Source: Actinomycetes bacterium
GTDB lineage: Bacteria; Actinomycetota; Actinomycetes; Mycobacteriales; Mycobacteriaceae
Reading direction: 5' to 3'
DNA: 12,778 bases
Assembly (NCBI GenBank): GCA_023417985.1
Contig: JAEZDV010000112.1
Span: forward strand, 1 to 12,778
Under the pieces are notes generated by a model that ran no database searches, had not been told where the DNA came from, and worked only from the letters and a program-made list of their open reading frames with translations. Both the position numbers and the translations under genes were made by a program. Shown here piece after piece: positions 1-6,045 of this stretch (its first letter is position 1; each line of letters begins with the position of its first letter).

Positions 1-10
1 TTGCTGCCCA

Positions 11-41
11 CGGGGGCGCCCCCCCTCGGGGGGGCCCCCCG
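11..41 (-). terminator. GC-rich hairpin just downstream of fba
   Basis: Runs of G and C at 12-25 and 28-40 can fold into a very stable, almost perfect stem of about 13 bp with a tiny loop, about 40 bases after the fba stop codon. There is no T run after it on the minus strand, so this is not a classical intrinsic terminator. Actinobacteria often use GC hairpins without a U tail, so termination or 3' end protection of the fba mRNA is the likely role. The homopolymer runs also make this spot prone to sequencing error. Confidence 0.55.
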
Positions 42-78
42 TTCGTGTCTTGCTGCGGACTATCCCGCTGCCGACCGA

Positions 79-1116
79 CTACTTGGCGGAAACGGACCGT
101 CCTGCGGACCGGAGATCGTTGCATGCCTCGATGACGCGCTCGGTCATCGACGCCTCGGCCTTCTTCAGGTAGCTGCGCGGGTCGTAGACCTTCTTGTTGC
201 CGACCTCACCGTCGATCTTGAGGACGCCGTCGTAGTTCGAGAACATGTGCCCGGCGACCGGACGGGTGAAGGCGTACTGGGTGGCGGTGTCGACGTTCAT
301 CTTCACGACGCCGTAGCCGAGCGCCTCGTCGATCTCGGACTTCAGCGAACCGGAACCACCGTGGAAGACGAGGTCGAACGGCTTCGACCCCTCGGGCAGA
401 CCCAGCTTGGACGCGGCGACCGCCTGGCCCTCTGCCAGAACAGCCGGCTTGAGCTTGACGTTGCCGGGCTTGTAGACGCCGTGCACGTTGCCGAAGGTCG
501 CGGCGAGCAGGTAGTGGCCCTTGTCGCCTGCGCCCAGCGCGTCGACGGTCTTCTCGAAGTCCTCGACCGTGGTGTAGAGCTTGTCGTTGATGGCGTTCTC
601 GACGCCGTCCTCTTCGCCACCGACGACGCCGATCTCGATCTCGAGGATGATCTTCGCCGCGGCGGCGTCCGCGAGGAGCTGCTTCGCGATCTCGAGGTTC
701 TCGGCGATCGGGATGGCCGAGCCGTCCCACATGTGCGACTGGAACAGCGGGTTCTTGCCCGCGTCGACGCGCTCTTTGGAGATGGCGATGAGCGGACGGA
801 CGTAGCTGTCGAGCTTGTCCTTGGGGCAGTGGTCGGTGTGCAGCGCGATGGTGACGTCGTACTTGGCGGCAACCACGTGCGCGAACTCGGCGAGCGCGAC
901 GGCACCGGTCACCATGTCCTTGACGCCCAGGCCCGAGCCGAACTCGGCGCCACCGGTGGAGAACTGGATGATGCCGTCACTACCGGCGTCCGCGAAGCCC
1001 TTGATCGCGGCATTGATGGTTTCGGACGAGGTGCAGTTGATCGCCGGAAATGCGAACGAATGCTCCTTGGCGGTAGCAAGCATCTCGGCATAGATCTCGG
1101 GAGTCGCGATAGGCAC
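79..1116 (-). CDS. fba: Class II fructose-bisphosphate aldolase (zinc-dependent)
   Basis: This enzyme reversibly cleaves fructose-1,6-bisphosphate to dihydroxyacetone phosphate and glyceraldehyde-3-phosphate, in cytosolic glycolysis and gluconeogenesis. The product is 345 aa, the usual length for actinobacterial class II aldolases. Visible class II hallmarks are the HTDH block at 93-96 (catalytic Asp95, zinc ligand His96), the glutamate-rich stretch ILEIEIGVVGGEED at 157-170, NVHG at 210-213 (zinc ligand His212), FHGGSG at 251-256 (zinc ligand His252, phosphate loop) and NVDT at 274-277. Residue roles are assigned by analogy with the E. coli enzyme. The GTG start at 1116 is chosen because GGAGG (1126-1130 on the complement) lies 9 bases upstream and the protein starts in the family-typical way; a longer open frame to 1236 adds a cysteine-rich, unrelated stretch. 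It stands alone, divergent from the DedA gene. Confidence 0.97.
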   Translation of the reverse strand: MPIATPEIYAEMLATAKEHSFAFPAINCTSSETINAAIKGFADAGSDGIIQFSTGGAEFGSGLGVKDMVTGAVALAEFAHVVAAKYDVTIALHTDHCPKDKLDSYVRPLIAISKERVDAGKNPLFQSHMWDGSAIPIAENLEIAKQLLADAAAAKIILEIEIGVVGGEEDGVENAINDKLYTTVEDFEKTVDALGAGDKGHYLLAATFGNVHGVYKPGNVKLKPAVLAEGQAVAASKLGLPEGSKPFDLVFHGGSGSLKSEIDEALGYGVVKMNVDTATQYAFTRPVAGHMFSNYDGVLKIDGEVGNKKVYDPRSYLKKAEASMTERVIEACNDLRSAGRSVSAK

Positions 1117-1144
1117 AGCGGCTGTCCTCCAGTGAGAAGTCGAT

Positions 1145-1174
1145 CGGCACCCCGCCGGGGTGTGGCAGGTGCCG
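1145..1174 (-). repeat. Nested, mutually exclusive inverted repeats in the fba leader
   Basis: CGGCACC at 1145-1151 pairs with GGTGCCG at 1168-1174, and inside this CACCCC at 1148-1153 pairs with GGGGTG at 1157-1162. The two stems share bases 1148-1151, so they cannot form fully at the same time. The element lies 29-58 bases upstream of the fba start codon and would be in its mRNA leader if transcription starts farther up. A regulatory role is only inference, because GC-rich DNA yields such repeats by chance. Confidence 0.3.
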
Positions 1175-1204
1175 TGGTTGTCCTTGCAGTATGTCAACTG
1201 ACAC

Positions 1205-1223
1205 GCCCGGTTCATACCCGGGC
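1205..1223. repeat. Inverted repeat in the fba/dedA divergent region
   Basis: GCCCGG at 1205-1210 is mirrored by CCGGGC at 1218-1223 with a 7-base spacer, in the middle of the 179-bp region between the divergent fba and DedA genes. It could be an operator, but the arms are short and GC-only. Confidence 0.2.
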
Positions 1224-1282
1224 CGGGTTCCTGCACGATCCCGTCAACCTGTCGCGATTCGGGTCCGTCACACCGTCGCCGG

Positions 1283-1288
1283 TACCCT
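1283..1288 (+). promoter_or_regulatory. -10 box TACCCT placed for leaderless dedA transcription
   Basis: TACCCT fits the actinobacterial TANNNT -10 consensus and ends exactly 7 bases before the GTG at 1296. Transcription would then start at or next to the start codon, the usual geometry for leaderless mRNAs in Mycobacteriales. No good -35 box is visible, and there is no Shine-Dalgarno sequence before the GTG, which agrees with a leaderless start. Confidence 0.55.
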
Positions 1289-1295
1289 GGCGAAC

Positions 1296-2057
1296 GTGAC
1301 TTTGGTAGAAGCCTCGGAATCTGTGACCAATTTGGCCTTGTTGCCCGGGTTTCTGGACCCCGTCAACCTTCTGAACTCGTTCGGCACATGGATGCTCATC
1401 GGCCTGCTGGTCGTGGTGTTCATCGAATCCGGACTGCTGTTCCCGCTGCTCCCCGGCGACTCCCTCCTGTTCACCGCGGGGCTCATCGCGGCGGCAAAGT
1501 CGGCGGAGGTCGAACCGTTCGCGCCGTTGTGGTTGCTCATGGTGACAATCCCGATCGCGGCGGTCCTCGGTGACCAGGTGGGTTATTTCATCGGAACCAA
1601 GGGCGGCGCGAAGCTGTTCAAGAGCGACGACGCGAAGATCTTCAAGAAGAGCTACCTCGACGAGTCACACCGCTTCTTCCTGCGGCACGGTCCGGCCATG
1701 ATCTTCCTTGCGCGTTTCGTGCCCATCGTGCGCACGTACGCGCCGCTCGTCGCCGGCGCCGCGAAGATGCCCTACCGCGTGTTCATCACCTACAACGTCA
1801 TCGGCGGCATCGTGTGGGGCGCGGGCGTGACTCTGCTGGGTTACCTGCTCGGCCAGATCACATTCATCGCCGACAACGTCGACTACATCTTCCTGCTGAT
1901 CGTGTTCGTGTCGGTGCTGCCGATCCTCAACGAGGTCGTCAAGCGCTTTCTCGCGTCGCGTCGCGGCACCGTTGCCGCTCCGGCCGGTGATGCCGCGCCG
2001 GCCGGTGACTCCGAGCCCGCGACGATGCCCATCCCGCGCGTCGACCGCGGCGAATAG
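1296..2057 (+). CDS. DedA/VTT-family inner membrane protein
   Basis: Members of the DedA (SNARE-associated/VTT) family are polytopic membrane proteins linked to lipid carrier flipping, proton-motive-force maintenance and envelope stress; the substrate here is unknown. The 253-aa product has the family blocks: ESGLLFPLLPGDSLLF at 44-59, GDQVGYFIG at 92-100, and the RFVPIVRT motif at 140-147 followed by PLVAGAAKM at 150-158, with the conserved arginines at 140 and 146. Hydrophobic segments lie near 32-50, 79-97, 162-186 and 196-212. The tail after 222 is Ala/Pro/Gly-rich, contains two PAGD units and is probably disordered in the cytoplasm. The GTG at 1296 is preferred because a -10 box lies 7 bases before it; GTG 1323 would give a shorter protein, and the open frame extends up to 1191. 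It is divergent from fba and ends at a strong terminator. Confidence 0.92.
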   Translation: MTLVEASESVTNLALLPGFLDPVNLLNSFGTWMLIGLLVVVFIESGLLFPLLPGDSLLFTAGLIAAAKSAEVEPFAPLWLLMVTIPIAAVLGDQVGYFIGTKGGAKLFKSDDAKIFKKSYLDESHRFFLRHGPAMIFLARFVPIVRTYAPLVAGAAKMPYRVFITYNVIGGIVWGAGVTLLGYLLGQITFIADNVDYIFLLIVFVSVLPILNEVVKRFLASRRGTVAAPAGDAAPAGDSEPATMPIPRVDRGE

Positions 2058-2071
2058 TCCTCACTTCGGAG

Positions 2072-2101
2072 AAGGTGGTTGCCGGGTGGCAACCACCTTT
2101 T
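2072..2101 (+). terminator. Intrinsic terminator of the DedA gene
   Basis: A perfect 12-bp stem pairs AAGGTGGTTGCC at 2072-2083 with GGCAACCACCTT at 2088-2099. The loop is GGGT and a short T run extends to 2101. It starts 14 bases after the DedA stop codon. Because it is symmetrical and sits between convergent genes, it may also stop transcription coming from the GH76 gene on the other strand, but only AA precedes it there, so the U tail in that direction is weak. Confidence 0.9.
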
Positions 2102-2128
2102 CTCGTCTATGAGCAGTGGTGGCGAGCC

Positions 2129-3262
2129 CTAGGGCGTCGCAGGTTTCGGCGCGCGTTCGTCCGCGACGGCGTGCGCGGCTTCCATGAGCATCCAGCCGCC
2201 GAGTTGCACCGAGAGGTCGCGCTCCGCGACGGCCGATCCGCGCACGCTGCCGTGGGAGAACTGCGCGATCGCCGCCCCGAAATCGGGAAAACGGGCCTGT
2301 CTCGTCCAGTCCTCGCCGAACAGCGGGAGTTCTTCGACCTGCAGGCGGTTCTCCCACGCGGCGTCCGCGGAGGCCAGCACGATCCGCGCCGCCGTGTTGC
2401 GAGCCCGCACGTCGTCGTTGTCCTGGACGGGCAGCGTCGTCGCGACCATCGCGAGATACCGGGCGAGAATGCCGTTGAACAATCCGCCGTCGCCTCCGCC
2501 TCCTCCGGCGATCACGCTGCGTTCGGTGAGGGTGTCGTCGACTGCTCCGACGAGGCGATGCACGCGTTCCCGGTGCCGGGAGTCGCCGAGTTGCACGGCC
2601 AGTTCGGTTTCGAGGCCGAGGGTGACGCCCTGGGAGTAGCTGTAGACGGCACTTTCGTGGACACCCTTGCGGATTCCGTCGAGCACTAGGCCGGTCTCCG
2701 GATCCACTAGTGTCTCGTCGATCCAGTCACCCATTTCCTGCGCACGCCAGACCTTGCCCGCGCGAGCGAGCAGCAGTGCCGCAGGAGCGTTCGCCGGAGC
2801 GTTGTAGAAGTCGTCCCGGCGACGCCACGGGATGCCGCCACCCTGGTCGGGTGCCCACGCGTCGGACAACTCACCGACGATCGCGTCGAGCCCGGAACGG
2901 TGGTCGACATACAGGTGCCGCTGGGCGCGTTCGAGCGCGAGGCCGAGCCATGCCATGTCGTCGAAATAGTCGTTGGTCCAGCCGGTGAGGTTGCGGATGC
3001 GGTGCGTGCGGGTCAAGCGCACGACACGGCGTCGACGCCGGGAGGTGGCCTCACGTTCGGTCGCGTCGACGGCCAGGTCGATCAGGTGTGCCTGCCACCA
3101 GTAGTGCCAGGTTCCGAAGATCCGCTCACGCCGCGCCGCGGGCCATCCGACGACGCCCAGCGCGGTGCCGGGCAATGCCCACAGCCTCCGCACGTGACGT
3201 GACATCACGGCGGTTTCCGCAGCGTCTGCACGCTCCGACCACAGCCCGGGCATAACGTTCAT
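2129..3262 (-). CDS. Glycoside hydrolase family 76-like protein (putative alpha-1,6-mannanase)
   Basis: The 377-aa product looks like a GH76 (alpha/alpha)6-barrel enzyme; characterised GH76 members cleave alpha-1,6-linked mannan. The paired aspartates of the family active site appear in NDYFDDMAWLGLAL at 97-110 (Asp101-Asp102). Other family-like blocks are GGGIPWRRRDDFYNAPAN at 141-158, YSYSQGVTLG at 208-217 and the later GGLFNGILARYL segment after a five-glycine run. No signal peptide or membrane anchor is visible, so it is probably cytoplasmic, unlike secreted GH76 enzymes; an intracellular role in mannose-containing glycolipid or glycan turnover is inference. The start is uncertain among ATGs at 3265, 3262 and 3253, all just after a GGGATGAGG stretch; the frame is open to 3325, but that part looks non-coding. 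It lies 105 bases downstream of the methyltransferase gene on the same strand. Confidence 0.8.
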   Translation of the reverse strand: MNVMPGLWSERADAAETAVMSRHVRRLWALPGTALGVVGWPAARRERIFGTWHYWWQAHLIDLAVDATEREATSRRRRRVVRLTRTHRIRNLTGWTNDYFDDMAWLGLALERAQRHLYVDHRSGLDAIVGELSDAWAPDQGGGIPWRRRDDFYNAPANAPAALLLARAGKVWRAQEMGDWIDETLVDPETGLVLDGIRKGVHESAVYSYSQGVTLGLETELAVQLGDSRHRERVHRLVGAVDDTLTERSVIAGGGGGDGGLFNGILARYLAMVATTLPVQDNDDVRARNTAARIVLASADAAWENRLQVEELPLFGEDWTRQARFPDFGAAIAQFSHGSVRGSAVAERDLSVQLGGWMLMEAAHAVADERAPKPATP

Positions 3263-3297
3263 CATCCTCATCCCACAATGCCTGCAAAATCCCGCTG

Positions 3298-3315
3298 CGG
3301 CACCGCGTGGTGCCG
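3298..3315 (-). repeat. Perfect hairpin between the methyltransferase and GH76 genes
   Basis: CGGCACC at 3298-3304 pairs with GGTGCCG at 3309-3315 around a 4-base loop. It lies in the 105-bp gap between the methyltransferase stop and the GH76 start. On the minus strand it is followed about 7 bases later by ATTTT, so it could be a weak terminator or attenuator that uncouples GH76 from the upstream genes. Confidence 0.4.
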
Positions 3316-3367
3316 GATTCTTCATCCCGGTTCGGGCGATCGGCGTTACCGCGCCCGAGTGAGACGG

Positions 3368-4051
3368 TTACCACGCGTCGGCGAGGTCGGCGTGCTGCCG
3401 AATCCAGGCATGCATCGCGATACCCGCGGCCACTCCCGCGTTCACCGAGCGGGTCGAGCCGAATTGTGCGATGGAAACGGTCATCGACGCCACCTGCCGG
3501 GCCCGTTCGGTGACGCCCGGCCCTTCCTGCCCGAACAGCAGCAGGCAGTTGCGCGGCAGTGCGACCGTCTCGATCGGCACCGACCCCGGGGTGTTGTCCA
3601 CCGCGACGACCGTCAGGTCCCGGGTCGCCGCCCAGTCGAGCAGGGTGTCGACGTCCGGGTGATGCATCAGGTGCTGGTACCGGTCGGTGACCATAGCGCC
3701 GCGCCTGTTCCAGCGTCGTCGGCCGATGATGTGCACGGTGTCGACCGCGAACGCATTCGCCGTCCGGACCACGGTTCCGATGTTGGCGTCGTGCCCGAAG
3801 TTCTCGATGGCCACGTGCAACGGGTGCCGGCGACGGTCGATGTCCGCGACTATCGCCTCGCGTGTCCAGTAACGGTAGGCGTCGACGACGTTGCGACGGT
3901 CGCCGTGTGCGAGCAGTTCGGGGTCGTAGCGCGGGTCGGCGGGCGGTTCGGTCCCGAATTCCTCGACCCACGGCCCGACACCGTGCGGGTGCTCTCCCCA
4001 CTCGGTCGGTCCGGGAATCTCCTGAGACCGGGTCTGTTCGTCGGTGGTCAC
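3368..4051 (-). CDS. SpoU/TrmH-family RNA 2'-O-methyltransferase
   Basis: SPOUT-class enzymes methylate ribose 2'-OH in tRNA or rRNA using S-adenosylmethionine. In the 227-aa product, motif 1 is HDANIGTVVRTANAF at 87-101 with the catalytic-type Arg96, motif 2 is LLFGQEGPGV at 171-180 and motif 3 is STRSVNAGVAAGIAMH at 199-214; motifs 2 and 3 form the SAM-binding knot. The N-terminal ~75 residues are a lineage-type extension. The RNA target cannot be told from sequence. The chosen GTG at 4051 follows the lipoprotein stop codon by one base (TGA-C-GTG) and has no clear ribosome site, which suggests translational coupling. A TTG at 4081 would add 10 residues and overlap the lipoprotein gene. From memory, this gene resembles M. 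tuberculosis Rv0380c, which also lies near pyrE. Confidence 0.92.
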   Translation of the reverse strand: MTTDEQTRSQEIPGPTEWGEHPHGVGPWVEEFGTEPPADPRYDPELLAHGDRRNVVDAYRYWTREAIVADIDRRRHPLHVAIENFGHDANIGTVVRTANAFAVDTVHIIGRRRWNRRGAMVTDRYQHLMHHPDVDTLLDWAATRDLTVVAVDNTPGSVPIETVALPRNCLLLFGQEGPGVTERARQVASMTVSIAQFGSTRSVNAGVAAGIAMHAWIRQHADLADAW

Positions 4052-4052
4052 G

Positions 4053-4661
4053 TCAGAAGGTTTCGTTCGAGCCGGGCGCAATGGTGAAGCCGTGCCCGGT
4101 GCTGTCGTTGGCGCACGTCACGTCGACGTCCGTGGTGGTGCAGGTATAGCCCAGTTGCGCGAGTGAGGCGCCAGGCGGCAGCGCCGGACTCGCGCCGTCG
4201 GGCGAGAGGTATACCGGGCCACCCGAACAGAGGAACTCGCCGGGTCCGGTGTCCTTCACCCGGAGGCCGTGGCCCCAGTTGACGACACAACTCTCGGGCT
4301 GCGGGGGCACAGGATCGGTGGTACCTTCGCAGCCCGCCTCGGTGCGGGTGGGCAGGCGGACGATGCCGCACTGGAAGGCCCCGTCCGGGCTCGCGAAGTA
4401 GTACGACTCGTTGCGCTCGTACTCCACGTCGATCAGCGTGGTTTCGGGCGGCGGGGTCGTTTCGGCCGGCGGCGTGGTCTCCGACGGCACGGAAGTCGTG
4501 GTGGGGGCCGGTTCGGTCGTCGTGGTGGCCGGAACAGACGGCGAAGTCACCGAAGAGGGCGGTTCGGCCCGTGGCTGGTCGGCAGTGGACGAATCGCACC
4601 CGGCCAGGACGAGTGCGGCGCACCCGGCCGCCGCAACAGAGGACAACCGACTACTACTCAC
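4053..4661 (-). CDS. Secreted lipoprotein with Thr/Pro-rich linker and a six-cysteine C-terminal domain
   Basis: The 202-aa product starts with a lipoprotein signal peptide: hydrophobic stretch at 8-20 and lipobox LVLAGC with lipidated Cys22. Residues 23-75 are a Pro/Thr/Ser-rich linker that would span the cell wall layers or carry O-glycans. The C-terminal domain, about 77-202, has six cysteines (98, 111, 125, 145, 174, 183), probably three disulfides, with SPDGAFQCGI and WGHGLRV blocks that resemble DUF6636-type domains of actinobacterial exported proteins; that family assignment is by eye. Function is unknown. The GTG start at 4661 is well supported by GGGAGGG (4668-4674 on the complement), 6 bases upstream. 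It is first in a minus-strand cluster with the methyltransferase and GH76 genes and divergent from a small membrane protein gene. Confidence 0.85.
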   Translation of the reverse strand: MSSSRLSSVAAAGCAALVLAGCDSSTADQPRAEPPSSVTSPSVPATTTTEPAPTTTSVPSETTPPAETTPPPETTLIDVEYERNESYYFASPDGAFQCGIVRLPTRTEAGCEGTTDPVPPQPESCVVNWGHGLRVKDTGPGEFLCSGGPVYLSPDGASPALPPGASLAQLGYTCTTTDVDVTCANDSTGHGFTIAPGSNETF

Positions 4662-4691
4662 GTAACACCCTCCCGACGATGTGCGGGGTTC

Positions 4692-4697
4692 ACTCTA
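4692..4697 (-). promoter_or_regulatory. Candidate -10 box of the lipoprotein gene
   Basis: On the minus strand this reads TAGAGT, a TANNNT match, about 30 bases before the GTG at 4661. It would give a leader of roughly 24 bases that contains the GGGAGGG ribosome site. No convincing -35 box is seen. Its first base touches the left arm of the inverted repeat at 4697-4754. Confidence 0.4.
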
Positions 4698-4754
4698 TCG
4701 ATCCGGGAGCGACCACCGACGACCCACCGGGCTCGTGCGCGATCTCGGATCGAT
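4697..4754. repeat. Long inverted repeat between divergent lipoprotein and membrane protein genes
   Basis: The 15-base arms lie at 4697-4711 and 4740-4754 and match at 13 of 15 positions; the outer nine bases (ATCGATCCG and CGGATCGAT) are perfect. The spacer is 28 bases. Each arm contains the palindrome ATCGAT, and the arm centres are about 43 bp apart, so two operator half-sites for one regulator are as plausible as an RNA stem. It lies directly upstream of the lipoprotein -10 candidate and about 40 bp before that of the membrane protein gene. Confidence 0.5.
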
Positions 4755-4793
4755 GCTTCGCGGCAACCCGGCCACGACGCCGCGCTCCGGTCT

Positions 4794-4799
4794 ACCCTT
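4794..4799 (+). promoter_or_regulatory. Candidate -10 box of the small membrane protein gene
   Basis: TACCCT, identical to the box before the DedA gene, lies 16 bases before the ATG at 4816. Transcription starting about 6 to 7 bases later would give a very short leader that still holds the GGAGGG ribosome site at 4806-4811. No -35 box is convincing. Confidence 0.45.
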
Positions 4800-4815
4800 G
4801 GACGCGGAGGGAGTC

Positions 4816-5259
4816 ATGCACCACCGTCGCACCGTGTACGCCGTCGCGTTCGTCACGACGGCGTACCTCATCGTGTTTTCCCTCTGGCTCAACCTCTTCT
4901 ACCCGAGGTCCGAACCGGGGACGGTGGGATTCCAGATCGTGTTCCTCGTGTGCCTGTACGGCACCGTCCTGGGGTTGGCGATGATCTTCTCCGATCGCGC
5001 GTCCAAGGCTCAGCGCAAGATCGAGCGGGAAGGATTCGAAGGCTGGGCGACGGTCCGTTCCGCGCGACCCGTCCGCGCGACCCGCTCGGGTCAGCTCACC
5101 GAACTCGACCTCGACCTGATGGTTCCGGGTTCCGAGCCTTACCACGGGAAGGTCTTCTACGAGGTCTCCCGCAAGCACCTGCCGCGCTACACCCCCGGAC
5201 AGGTGGTGACGATCTTCGTCGACCCCGACGATCGGGACCGGATCCTGCTGTTCCCCTGA
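4816..5259 (+). CDS. Small two-helix membrane protein with a DUF3592-like C-terminal domain
   Basis: The 147-aa product has two hydrophobic helices, near 7-29 and 37-58, then a positively charged turn and a soluble domain at about 63-147. The pattern VRSARPVRA...TELDLDLMVPGSEPYHGKV...YTPGQVVTIFVDPDDRDRILL resembles DUF3592-like domains, in which a small beta-rich unit ends in a G-x-x-V-x-V-x-x-D-P signature; this is recognition by eye and the function is unknown. The ATG at 4816 is preferred over the upstream open frame to 4681 because GGAGGG at 4806-4811 gives a well-spaced ribosome site and the extra N-terminal residues look non-coding. It is monocistronic, divergent from the lipoprotein gene, and ends 7 bases from the convergent YhhN-type gene with no terminator visible between them. 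Confidence 0.8.
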   Translation: MHHRRTVYAVAFVTTAYLIVFSLWLNLFYPRSEPGTVGFQIVFLVCLYGTVLGLAMIFSDRASKAQRKIEREGFEGWATVRSARPVRATRSGQLTELDLDLMVPGSEPYHGKVFYEVSRKHLPRYTPGQVVTIFVDPDDRDRILLFP

Positions 5260-5266
5260 CCTGCCG

Positions 5267-6016
5267 CTATCGCGTGGTCCGCCGCGCGAGCGCGAGCATT
5301 CCCTCGACGAGGAGCACCTGCGCCACCACGTAGGTCACCAGCACCACTCCCTCCGCGGCGGCCCGCGCCCGTTCGTTCTTCAGCAGGGTGCGACGCAGGA
5401 CGATCGTTCCGTCGGATGCGGTGAAGACGAGTCCGCCCAGCCCGAGCCAGCTACGCCGGTCGGTGCCCGGTACGGCAAGTCCGGCGATCTGCCGAGCCCT
5501 GGGAGCGAGCGACGAGTCGCCGGCGAGCGTCGCGGTGGTGCCGAGCGCCGCGCCGTACGCGGTCAGGGGCACGGCGACCGGACGACTGCGGGTGCCGAGC
5601 AGTCCTGCCGCACCGAGCACCGCCGCCGCGCGCTGCAACGCGGCACTCCTGGTCACCCGCGCACCGTGCCGGACGAGGAGCGTGGAGTACGCAGCCTGCA
5701 TCACCGCGAACGAGCCTGCGCCGCGCAGGATACGCGGATCCTCGTCGGAACGGATCATGAAGACGTCACCGGCCGTGGCTGCAGCGAGACCGGTGAGCAG
5801 CAGTGCGGTGTCGGCCGGCGCGGTGTCGCGCGACTGCCGCAGCACGCGTACCGCGAGAGCGGGTCCGATGAGGGGTTTCGCGACGCGCTGCCAGGCTTCC
5901 TTGTCGCGTACTGCACCGGCGACGGTCACGGCTGCGGCCGCCGCGAGGACCACGTGTTCTGCGCCCCATGGACGTCGACCGAACCAACTCATGGGCCGCA
6001 CAGTACCTGTCGTCAT
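5267..6016 (-). CDS. YhhN/TMEM86-family membrane protein (putative lysoplasmalogenase)
   Basis: The 249-aa product is strongly hydrophobic and shows the YhhN/TMEM86 pattern: KPLIGPALAVRVLRQ at 47-61, a GDVFMI segment at 83-88 followed by GAGSFAVMQAAY at 99-110, LGGLVFTASDGTIVLRR at 193-209 (the family's late SD-containing helix) and TYVVAQVLLVEG at 228-239. Animal TMEM86B and some bacterial members hydrolyse the vinyl-ether bond of lysoplasmalogens; whether actinobacterial members do this is not established, since aerobic actinobacteria are not known for plasmalogens. The start at ATG 6016, 29 bases after the galK stop codon, is uncertain: ATG 5992 is possible and neither has a strong ribosome site. 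The short gap suggests it is the last gene of the pyrE-galT-galK transcript. Confidence 0.8.
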   Translation of the reverse strand: MTTGTVRPMSWFGRRPWGAEHVVLAAAAAVTVAGAVRDKEAWQRVAKPLIGPALAVRVLRQSRDTAPADTALLLTGLAAATAGDVFMIRSDEDPRILRGAGSFAVMQAAYSTLLVRHGARVTRSAALQRAAAVLGAAGLLGTRSRPVAVPLTAYGAALGTTATLAGDSSLAPRARQIAGLAVPGTDRRSWLGLGGLVFTASDGTIVLRRTLLKNERARAAAEGVVLVTYVVAQVLLVEGMLALARRTTR

Positions 6017-6045
6017 CGCCCAGACGGCATCGCGTCCCGGCGTGA

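Noticed and set aside
1..1299. 432-aa open frame on the plus strand across fba
   Set aside because: It is the antisense frame of a highly conserved aldolase gene; the product is low-complexity Val/Asp/Arg sequence, typical of antisense frames in GC-rich DNA.
2075..2689. 204-aa plus-strand open frame starting in the DedA terminator
   Set aside because: It begins inside the terminator hairpin and lies opposite the GH76 gene, whose family motifs are clear.
4269..5333. 354-aa plus-strand open frame across the lipoprotein and small membrane protein genes
   Set aside because: It runs antisense to one supported gene and out of frame with another; the product is arginine-rich and without recognisable domains.
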